A stretch of 64,000 nucleotides of DNA. Origin: Segetibacter aerophilus. GTDB taxonomy: Bacteria; Bacteroidota; Bacteroidia; Chitinophagales; Chitinophagaceae. Made by a program: the position numbers and the translations under genes. The stretch spans positions 244,439-308,438 of the forward strand of contig NZ_BJYT01000008.1 in NCBI RefSeq assembly GCF_007991655.1, read 5' to 3'. Below, piece by piece: positions 54,250-61,561 of this stretch (within the stretch, counting starts at the first letter, position 1; each line of letters opens with the position of its first letter). The notes under the pieces are model-generated. The model did not search any database. It had not been told where the DNA came from and saw nothing but the letters and a program-made list of their open reading frames with translations.

Positions 54250-56679
54250 ATGCGAACTCTTCTTTTATTACTGTCTCTTTTAATTATTGGATCACAAGCC
54301 TTTGCGGGAAAAATCTCTGGTCGTATTACTGATGATAAAAATCAGCCGCTTCCTTTTTCTTCTGTTACTATTAAGGGTACAACTCAAGGAACAACTGCCA
54401 ACAATGCCGGCAGCTTTGCAATGGTTGTTTCTGAGGGTACCTATACCCTTGTTGTTCAGCACATCGGCTATAAGACAACAGAGAAAAAAGTTGTAGTTGG
54501 CAACGATGAAGTGGTTGTAAATTTTGAATTAAGTGAGCAGCGATATGAACTGGGAAATGTGATTGTAAAGCAAGGTGAAGACCCGGCCTATGCCATTATA
54601 AGGAACGCAATAAAAAAAAGGAAGTTTTACGAAACCGAGCTGAAAAAGTTTGAAACTGAGGTCTATATAAAAGGCCAAATGCGAACGCGCAATTACCCAA
54701 AAAAGTTCCTGGGAAAAGACGTAGATTTTGAAGACGGAGATACAAGTAAACGGAAGATTGTTTTCTTATCAGAGACTGTAGCGAAATATTCAGTAGATGA
54801 ACCAAAGAAGAAAGTGGAAGTGATATCCACAAAAGTAAGTGGAGACAAAGATGCGTTTGGGTTTGGTAGCCCGCAGATTTTTTCCTTCTATCAAAACAAC
54901 ATTTATTTCGGCAGTTTAAATCCTCGCGGCTTTATCTCTCCGGTTTCGAACAATGCGTTAAATTATTACAAGTACAAGTTTGAAGGAAGCTTCTTTGAAA
55001 ACAACCAGATGATCAACCGGATAAAGGTTACTCCCAAGCGCAAGTATGAGCCGCTTTTTAATGGCTACATCAACATAATAGAAAACGAGTGGCGGATACA
55101 AAGCGTGCAGCTGGTATTGTACAAAGAAAACCAGATGCAGTTTGTCGACACACTGCGAATCGAACAGTTATACGTTCCTTACAAACAGATGTGGTTGATT
55201 AAGCAGCAAACTATTTCACCGGCCATTAACCTACTTGGCTTTGAGATGGTTGGAACCTTTGTGCAGGTGTATGATAAGTTCAACCTGCAACCTGTTTTTG
55301 CAAAGGGGTTTTTCGATAATACCATTCTAAAATATTATGATAGCTCCAATAAAAAGCCTGCTACCTATTGGGATAGTGTTCGGCCAGTTCCCTTGCTGCA
55401 GGAAGAGGTAAAAGATTATCAGAAGAAGGATAGTCTTGAGCAGGTAAAAAAAGATCCGCACTATCTTGATTCGGTAGATCGTAGACGGAACAAGCTTAAG
55501 GTTGTTTCGTTGTTGCTGACCGGGCAAACATTTTCAAAAGAAAAGGCTAAGCAATCTTTCTCACTTGAGCCGCTGATCGATGCAATTAATTTCAATACTG
55601 TTGAAGGCGCAGTTATAAATTATTCTGTACGTTATTCAAAACGTTTTACTGACGTCGGAAGAAAAAGTCTTTCTATAGTTCCAACTGTTCGATATGGTTT
55701 TAGTAACCACCACTTTAATGCTGATTTGAAAACGAGCTATACGTTTGGGAAGAAGTTTTTTAGCAACGTTGCAATTTCCGGCGGTAAGAGGGTTTTTCAG
55801 TTTGATAATAGCAACCCGATCAGCCCACAGTACAATACCATATCGACTCTACAGTACGAGCATAACTATTTGAAGATTTATGAAGCATGGTATAGCAGAA
55901 TAAGTTACAACAAGGAAATTGGTTCAGGGTTTACCATTGGTGCCAATGCCCAGTACCAGGATCGAATTCCTCTGCAGAACACAACCTCCACTAAATGGCG
56001 TGATTTTGAAGACAGAAGCTTTACTCCAAACTTTACATTTGCGCCTCATCAGGCAGTAATCGCATCGGTGAATGTTCGCTGGAAACCAGGTACACAATAC
56101 ATTGAATTTCCGGATCAGAAACTAAATGTAGGATCCCGCTTTCCTACTTTCAACCTCTCTTACACCCAAGGTGTAAAAGGGGCTTTGGGAAGTGATGTAG
56201 ATTATAGTAAATGGAGGTTTTCGGTCAATGACAACGTCAATCTAAAACTGTACGGCTCTCTTGATTACAATGTCGCTATCGGAGGTTTTTTAAAGACTAC
56301 CGCTGCTTTCCTACCCGACTACCAGCATTATACAGGCAACCAGCTAACAGTTACTTTCCACGATCTCAACACTTTTCAGTTGATGCCTTATTATGCTTAC
56401 AGCAATGTTGAAAAGTTGTACTCTACAGCCCATATCCAATATCATTTGAACGGCTTGCTGACAAACAAAATTCCATTGTTTAAAAAGCTAAACTGGTTTA
56501 TTGTTGGCGGCACAAATATGCTGTTTTTGAAAAGCGGTACCAAATACATCGAAACCTTCGTAGGTCTTGAAAATATCTTAAAAATCCTGCGAATCGATTA
56601 CGTGAAATCATTTACGAATAATGACAACGGAACAACAGGCATTAGAATTTCGTTGCCTTTTTTTGGCGGTAGGGAATAA
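54250..56679 (+). CDS. DUF5686 outer-membrane protein with carboxypeptidase-regulatory domain
   Basis: An 809-residue protein. The ATG at 54250 begins a signal peptide (MRTLLLLLSLLIIGSQAFAG). Residues about 20-110 are a carboxypeptidase-regulatory-like beta domain (KISGRITDDKNQPLPFSSVTIKG). EDPAYAIIRNAIKKRKFYETEL and the following segment are typical of the DUF5686 region, and the C-terminal half is barrel-like, ending in RISLPFFGGRE. There is no TonB plug, so it is not a receptor of the usual type. Its role in the envelope is unknown. It stands alone. Confidence 0.85.
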   Translation: MRTLLLLLSLLIIGSQAFAGKISGRITDDKNQPLPFSSVTIKGTTQGTTANNAGSFAMVVSEGTYTLVVQHIGYKTTEKKVVVGNDEVVVNFELSEQRYELGNVIVKQGEDPAYAIIRNAIKKRKFYETELKKFETEVYIKGQMRTRNYPKKFLGKDVDFEDGDTSKRKIVFLSETVAKYSVDEPKKKVEVISTKVSGDKDAFGFGSPQIFSFYQNNIYFGSLNPRGFISPVSNNALNYYKYKFEGSFFENNQMINRIKVTPKRKYEPLFNGYINIIENEWRIQSVQLVLYKENQMQFVDTLRIEQLYVPYKQMWLIKQQTISPAINLLGFEMVGTFVQVYDKFNLQPVFAKGFFDNTILKYYDSSNKKPATYWDSVRPVPLLQEEVKDYQKKDSLEQVKKDPHYLDSVDRRRNKLKVVSLLLTGQTFSKEKAKQSFSLEPLIDAINFNTVEGAVINYSVRYSKRFTDVGRKSLSIVPTVRYGFSNHHFNADLKTSYTFGKKFFSNVAISGGKRVFQFDNSNPISPQYNTISTLQYEHNYLKIYEAWYSRISYNKEIGSGFTIGANAQYQDRIPLQNTTSTKWRDFEDRSFTPNFTFAPHQAVIASVNVRWKPGTQYIEFPDQKLNVGSRFPTFNLSYTQGVKGALGSDVDYSKWRFSVNDNVNLKLYGSLDYNVAIGGFLKTTAAFLPDYQHYTGNQLTVTFHDLNTFQLMPYYAYSNVEKLYSTAHIQYHLNGLLTNKIPLFKKLNWFIVGGTNMLFLKSGTKYIETFVGLENILKILRIDYVKSFTNNDNGTTGIRISLPFFGGRE

Positions 56680-56772
56680 GCAGGCCAAATGATTATCAAC
56701 TTTTTAAAATCCAGCAAAGCCACTGCTATTCACCTTTGATATCGCTGTTTAATTTTTCATAAAAACAACTTA

Positions 56773-58440
56773 ATGGACAAAACGATTGCTTATGCAAAAC
56801 TTCCTTTACAGTTAGATTGGTTAAAGGCCTGGGAGGAGGTTAAGTTGATTTTAAATAAAGAAAATCCTCATGTCAATACGGCTCACTATGCGGGCGAGTG
56901 GACTGTAATTTCATTAAGGTCTCCAGGAGGCAAGCAAAATTCAATTAGCCCCGAGCTTCGAGGAGAAACAGGTTTCGATGATACCGCTATAATGGACCAG
57001 TGTATTACCATAAAAAACTTTTTTCAATCTTTTGGCTGCTCTGTGATGTCTGTAAGATTGTTGAATTTGAAAAAAGGTGCCCTTATAAAAGAACACAGGG
57101 ACGCGGAGTTGTCTTTTGAAAAGGGCGAAGCAAGGTTGCACATACCTCTACTGACAAATAAAGATGTGGAGTTTTATGTTGATGGGAAGCAGGTAGTGAT
57201 GCGGGAGGGAGAATGTTGGTACATTAATGCTAATCTTCCTCACCGGGTTTTAAATGGAGGCGAAACAGATAGAATACACCTTGTTATTGATTGTAAAGTA
57301 AATGAATGGTTGAAGCGCACTTTTTCGTCCGCAGAAAAAACGTATTCAAGAGTGGACATTAGAAACGATCAAAAAAGGAGGATGATCAGCGAACTTCGTT
57401 TGCAAAACACTGAAACAGCACTGCGACTTGCTAACGAGTTGGAGGAGCAACTAAACAGCGAGCGCGGCACGCAGCAGGAAGTTTTCCCCTTTTGGCTACC
57501 CTCGAAAATTATCAATCAGAAAGATGGGGTTTTATTGCAATGGTTATACGTTGGGAAGCAACCTTTTACTGATCCTTTCTTCGATGAAACAATTTCGAAA
57601 TGCAAGCAGCTGCCAGAAAATTTGTCGCGTTTGAAGTCTGTATCGCACCTGTCAATGGCAACAGAATGGGCCGACACTATTGAAGGGGTTGAGCCTTCTG
57701 CTTTTATCTTTCATGTTTCAAGATGTGGATCAACGCTTGTGTCGCAAATGCTGTCAATGAAAGATGAAAATATCTCACTTTCAGAGGTGCCTGTTTTTAA
57801 TGAGATTCTACAAATGCCTTTAAAAAATCAAGCGGATGAGTCTCTGGCAAAGGAAACACTGGCAGGGGCTATAAAATTATATGGTGGTAAGAGAACAGGA
57901 AATGAAAGAAGACTTTTTATTAAGACGGATAGTTGGCATCTCTTATATTACCGGCAGCTTAGGGCTTTATACCCTTCAACGCCTTTTGTAATTCTTTATA
58001 GAAATCCTGTTGAGGTGCTCTTTTCTCAGCAAAGGAAAAAGGGTATGCATGCAGTGCCCGGATTGGTTGAACCGGAAATATTCGATTTTGACGAAAATGA
58101 GCGAAAAAAGTTCGATTCTGAAAACTACATAGCCTTTGTACTTCAAAGGTATTTAGAAGCAATTCTTGAAATAACACAAAAAGACAAGAACATCTTACTA
58201 GTCAATTATAGTGAAGGGATCGTAGAAATAATGAAGAAGTTAGCGGGGATTACAAAGATGGAATTGACAGCTGCCGACCTTGAAATGTTTTTAAAAAGAA
58301 GCAGGTATCATTCGAAAGATTTAAAAGAAATATTTACTGAACAACCTAGGAGCGGGCATTTGGCAGCCCCTAACACAGAAAGCCTTACAAAATTATATGA
58401 GCAAATAGAGCAACTAAGATCTCTTAAAATGCCACTTTAA
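56773..58440 (+). CDS. Aspartyl/asparaginyl hydroxylase-like domain fused to a sulfotransferase
   Basis: A 555-residue two-domain enzyme. The first domain (1-185) is an Asp/Asn beta-hydroxylase-like cupin: EHRDAEL gives the iron ligands His108 and Asp110, PHRVL supplies His157, and DRIH (Arg167) can bind 2-oxoglutarate. The second domain starts near 305: FIFHVSRCGSTLVSQML (about 312-328) is the PAPS 5'-phosphosulfate loop, and PFVILYRNPVEVLFSQQ is the 3'-phosphate segment. Together they suggest oxidation followed by sulfation of one substrate. The substrate is unknown. Confidence 0.85.
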   Translation: MDKTIAYAKLPLQLDWLKAWEEVKLILNKENPHVNTAHYAGEWTVISLRSPGGKQNSISPELRGETGFDDTAIMDQCITIKNFFQSFGCSVMSVRLLNLKKGALIKEHRDAELSFEKGEARLHIPLLTNKDVEFYVDGKQVVMREGECWYINANLPHRVLNGGETDRIHLVIDCKVNEWLKRTFSSAEKTYSRVDIRNDQKRRMISELRLQNTETALRLANELEEQLNSERGTQQEVFPFWLPSKIINQKDGVLLQWLYVGKQPFTDPFFDETISKCKQLPENLSRLKSVSHLSMATEWADTIEGVEPSAFIFHVSRCGSTLVSQMLSMKDENISLSEVPVFNEILQMPLKNQADESLAKETLAGAIKLYGGKRTGNERRLFIKTDSWHLLYYRQLRALYPSTPFVILYRNPVEVLFSQQRKKGMHAVPGLVEPEIFDFDENERKKFDSENYIAFVLQRYLEAILEITQKDKNILLVNYSEGIVEIMKKLAGITKMELTAADLEMFLKRSRYHSKDLKEIFTEQPRSGHLAAPNTESLTKLYEQIEQLRSLKMPL

Positions 58441-58532
58441 GACGACGCTTGTTAGTCTTGATAAACGGTTGGTACAATGAAATAGGTTAACGGGTTATTG
58501 AAGCTAGCTAAAAAATTAAAGTGGTTGAAGTA

Positions 58533-59042
58533 CTACACCTCAATGTATTTGTTTTGAAGACAAAGCCAGCTTATCATGTGGGGATACGGTTTTGCGTTCA
58601 TCTCTCTCGCTCTTTTTTCATCATAGGTCATTCCGCACCATTGCAATAACGGAACACCCATAAAGTTACCGTTGGAAAAATTTTCTACAATTGTATCCCC
58701 TCCTCCTTTGTAACCATCTTTATGAAACACAATATGAGGGTCAAGGTCTAAATGAATGCAAGCTGCGTAAGACCATGCGATGGCCATCATTTCTCCACCT
58801 TGATGAATAGGATTATTGCCGAGGTTATCAATCATTTCATTTCGAATAGCAGGAGGCATTACTGCAAGATGGCCTGCTTCGTGTAACATATCACCTGAGT
58901 AAATCAATTAATCTTGGTCAATCACTAAAGCGCCGTTACGAATGCAAAGTCCGGGTAAAAAAGTGGGGTTTTGTAATTTTGCACAAACAATTTCAAGTCC
59001 GATTTCCTCCAGGAAAGAAATGAGGTGCGCAGTAAGAGACAT
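58533..59042 (-). pseudogene. HEAGH metallopeptidase-like gene interrupted by an in-frame TAA
   Basis: Reading from the ATG at 59042 gives 44 residues (MSLTAHLISFLEEIGLEIVC...ALVIDQD), then TAA at 58908-58910. Without any frame change 124 further codons follow (LIYSGDMLHEAGHLAVMPP...), ending at 58533. The metal motif HEAGH lies just after the break. From memory, intact relatives of about 165 residues have a continuous IDxxKLLYPGDLLHEAGH, so a single AAA-to-TAA change is likely. Re-initiation at the TTG directly after the stop is possible. Confidence 0.75.
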
Positions 59043-59092
59043 TGTGAAGCGGCGTTTAGCTAGCTACAATTTTTTTAAGAATGAAAGGTTTT

Positions 59093-59944
59093 TTATAGGA
59101 CTTTACTGAGGGAAAATGCTGTTTTTTCCATCCTACTGTTGAAAGAAATATTTATGTTTTTTAAATAGCTACTTTCAGTTCCCTGGTAGTTTAGAACCAC
59201 ATCATGTCGTTCGGTATTTTTCACAATAAAAGTAGTTGGCTGCTTTAAAGTACCATTGCTGCTGACTATTACATCAATATTTTTTGTGAGGGCTGCAAGT
59301 GCTTTTTCCTCTTTTTTGCTACAGCCATTTCCGTTATTATAAGGGTTCATTGAAACAACTAAATGGCAAGCTTCATTTTTTAAAAAGAGGGAAGTCTTAT
59401 TAAGTCTAGCCGCCATCTCATTAACATCACTTTCTATACTTCCATTCTGGGTAACATCATTTCCAATAATTCCAACCTTTATATTTCCCTTATACACGAT
59501 GTGGTAAGGCAACAAGTTATTGTTCTCAAAATTTTTTGAAAGAGATGTTAGCTCGCACTCATTCGTCAGCTCTTCATAATATGAAAGACCATTTTTAAGA
59601 TCCTGACTTTGCGGAACAACCGCTTCACATCCTGCATTCTTCAGCAACCTTAGCTTTTCGATATGAGTCTCTTTAGAAGCATTACTCGTTTGAACTATGT
59701 TGCCTGTACTTAACAGCAGGGTAGTATAATTTTTATTTTTAAAAAACTGCTGCAACCTTGGGTGAAGGTTTGAAACTTTATGGGAGAGATTTTGCAGATT
59801 GTGTAAGTTTAATATGCTAAGCTTTTCTGCAACAACCGATGACGAGTCGGAGAATGAAAGAGACCTTGCTTTTGAAGGGTTTGAAAACACAAATGAACCT
59901 GCAGCCAGAGTCGATTGAAGCAAAAATTTTCTACGGTTGTGCAT
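59093..59944 (-). CDS. Degenerate 5'-nucleotidase/metallophosphatase-like secreted protein
   Basis: A 283-residue protein with a Tat-like leader (NRRKFLLQSTLAAGSFVFS). Its course follows the N-terminal metallophosphatase domain of 5'-nucleotidases, with KNAGCEAVVPQSQDLKNGLSYYEEL, YHIVYKGNIKVGIIGNDV and LKNEACHLVVSMNPYNNG. The metal ligands, however, are missing: the usual DxH strand reads ILNLHNLQN, and the usual GNHEFD reads PQSQDLK. The product is therefore probably inactive as a phosphatase. It may be a binding protein. The gap to the broken gene downstream is 50 bp. Confidence 0.6.
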   Translation of the reverse strand: MHNRRKFLLQSTLAAGSFVFSNPSKARSLSFSDSSSVVAEKLSILNLHNLQNLSHKVSNLHPRLQQFFKNKNYTTLLLSTGNIVQTSNASKETHIEKLRLLKNAGCEAVVPQSQDLKNGLSYYEELTNECELTSLSKNFENNNLLPYHIVYKGNIKVGIIGNDVTQNGSIESDVNEMAARLNKTSLFLKNEACHLVVSMNPYNNGNGCSKKEEKALAALTKNIDVIVSSNGTLKQPTTFIVKNTERHDVVLNYQGTESSYLKNINISFNSRMEKTAFSLSKVL

Positions 59945-60109
59945 TAGAGAAGTTTGAGGGTTACTAAATCTACGGTTAAAGTAAATATTTAAAACTGAGG
60001 ATTATAGAAAAAGTTTGCAGCGCTTACTGCTTAGCTTTGATTGTATGATCCCTTCTTTTCCTTTATTTAAACAACTAAAATTGGGTCGTGAACTAAAATT
60101 TAGAGACTA

Positions 60110-60607
60110 ATGAGTTTCAGGTTAAATAATAAAGACATTACCCTTCGTGCAATTAGCAATAAAGATGACCAACTGTTGTTTAAAATTTATTGTAGTACCC
60201 GTCTTGAAGAGATGAACCTGATGAGAGCTTGGAGTGATTTACAGAAGAAGAACTTCTTAAGAATGCAATTTGATACCCAGCATACTTACTATATAAAACA
60301 CTATACACCTGCGTCTTTTTGGATTATTTGCAAGAATAATAAACCGATAGGCAGACTTTACTTGCATGAAGAATATGAAGACAATAGTATTCGTATTATA
60401 GACATCACACTGTTGCATGAATGGCGAAATAAAGGAATAGGAGAAAATATTTTACTGCAAATACTACAGCTTGGCGTGGAAAGAAAACGCGCTGTTACGT
60501 TACATGTGGAAGCTTTAAATCCCGCATTACAATTATATCAACGCCTTGGGTTCAGTGTTATTAATACCAATAATCTGCATTATCTAATGGAGTGGAATAA
60601 TAAATAA
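60110..60607 (+). CDS. GNAT-family N-acetyltransferase
   Basis: A 165-residue GNAT protein. The acetyl-CoA loop is LHEWRNKGIGENILLQIL (R/QxxGxG/A form) near residues 104-121, and HVEALNPALQLYQRLGFSVI is the terminal Asn-Tyr segment. The second strand segment IGRLYLHEEYED fits as well. The substrate is unknown. It lies 207 bp upstream of a phage-tail-collar gene on the same strand; I recall GNATs beside tail-collar genes in other Bacteroidota, which hints at a link, but I cannot verify this. Confidence 0.85.
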   Translation: MSFRLNNKDITLRAISNKDDQLLFKIYCSTRLEEMNLMRAWSDLQKKNFLRMQFDTQHTYYIKHYTPASFWIICKNNKPIGRLYLHEEYEDNSIRIIDITLLHEWRNKGIGENILLQILQLGVERKRAVTLHVEALNPALQLYQRLGFSVINTNNLHYLMEWNNK

Positions 60608-60814
60608 GGGCATGTATAAGCTTGTGAATAAAATTAAGCTTTGTTCCTATAAAATTTAAGTCTTGAACTAATTACCGCCCTAACACCTGAATGCTTTTTG
60701 AAGACCTCATTAAAAGGAGTATGAAAATTCTTCACTTTTTATAAATATTGTGACTACATTTAATTCAATTACTTTTAGTTCCATCTTATTTATAACCAAC
60801 TAACTATCATCATT

Positions 60815-61348
60815 ATGGCAGAACCATTTATTGGCCAAATCACTCTCTTTGCCGGCACTTTTGCTCCACGTGGATGGGCTTTCTGCCAAGGACAGATTCT
60901 TTCAATTGCACAAAATACCGCGTTGTTTTCTATACTTGGTACAACGTACGGAGGAAACGGACAAACTACATTCGCGTTGCCTGATTTACGTGGTAGAGTT
61001 CCGGTAGGTCCAGGTCAGGGTCCTGGGTTGTCGAATTATTCATTGGGCCAGCAAAGTGGAAGTGAGAGTGTAACATTAACCGTTGGGAATATGCCATCCC
61101 ATAACCACCCACTTGCTGCAAGTACTTCTGATGGCGACGCTTCTTCTCCTACCAACAACTACAACGCAGTAACAATTGATCCCAGTACCCTAAATTCTAT
61201 GAATACTTATAAGACGGCTGCAAATACAAATATGAACCCTGCTGCAATTGGGCAGGCCGGAGGAAACCAGCCGCACCAGAATATGCAGCCATATACATGT
61301 ATTAATTATATCATTGCATTAGAGGGTATTTTTCCTAGCCGTAATTAA
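60815..61348 (+). CDS. Phage tail-collar domain protein (MdpB-like)
   Basis: A 177-residue protein of the tail-collar/microcystin-dependent family. It has IGQITLFAGTFAPRGWAFCQGQILSIAQNTALFSILGTTYGGNGQTTFALPDLRGRVPVGPG as the collar motif and MPSHNHPL as the central His motif, and ends CINYIIALEGIFPSRN. The family forms trimeric fibre-like proteins. In Bacteroidota they are chromosomal and not prophage remnants, and no other phage gene is present here. It is followed by a decayed copy of the dispersed element and a large surface protein. Confidence 0.9.
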   Translation: MAEPFIGQITLFAGTFAPRGWAFCQGQILSIAQNTALFSILGTTYGGNGQTTFALPDLRGRVPVGPGQGPGLSNYSLGQQSGSESVTLTVGNMPSHNHPLAASTSDGDASSPTNNYNAVTIDPSTLNSMNTYKTAANTNMNPAAIGQAGGNQPHQNMQPYTCINYIIALEGIFPSRN

Positions 61349-61414
61349 TATAACAGCAGAGTTACTTCAATGGAGTTCACAAAGGGCGTGGTACATGTAA
61401 CAGTAGTAACGAAA

Positions 61415-61462
61415 TTACAAGTGAGGTGACGCAATGATGTTTAATGAGCATTCAATCGCTTG
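61415..61462 (+). repeat. Dispersed intergenic element, copy 8 (decayed)
   Basis: TTACAAGTGAGGTGACGCAAT at 61415-61435 matches the core with a one-base insertion and a few changes. It is followed by exactly 22 nt and GCTTG at 61458-61462. The spacer starts GATG, as in copies 6 and 7. Confidence 0.55.
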
Positions 61463-61561
61463 TTTCAGTCGACATCAAAAGTGAAACTAGAGCTATTGCC
61501 AGAAGCGTAGTATATTATCTATACAATAAACCATATCACTATTAAGTTTAAATTTTACTCC

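Noticed and set aside
60815..61348. Prophage remnant suggested by the tail-collar gene
   Set aside because: No integrase, capsid, terminase or lysis gene is near, and tail-collar proteins of this group are common on Bacteroidota chromosomes.
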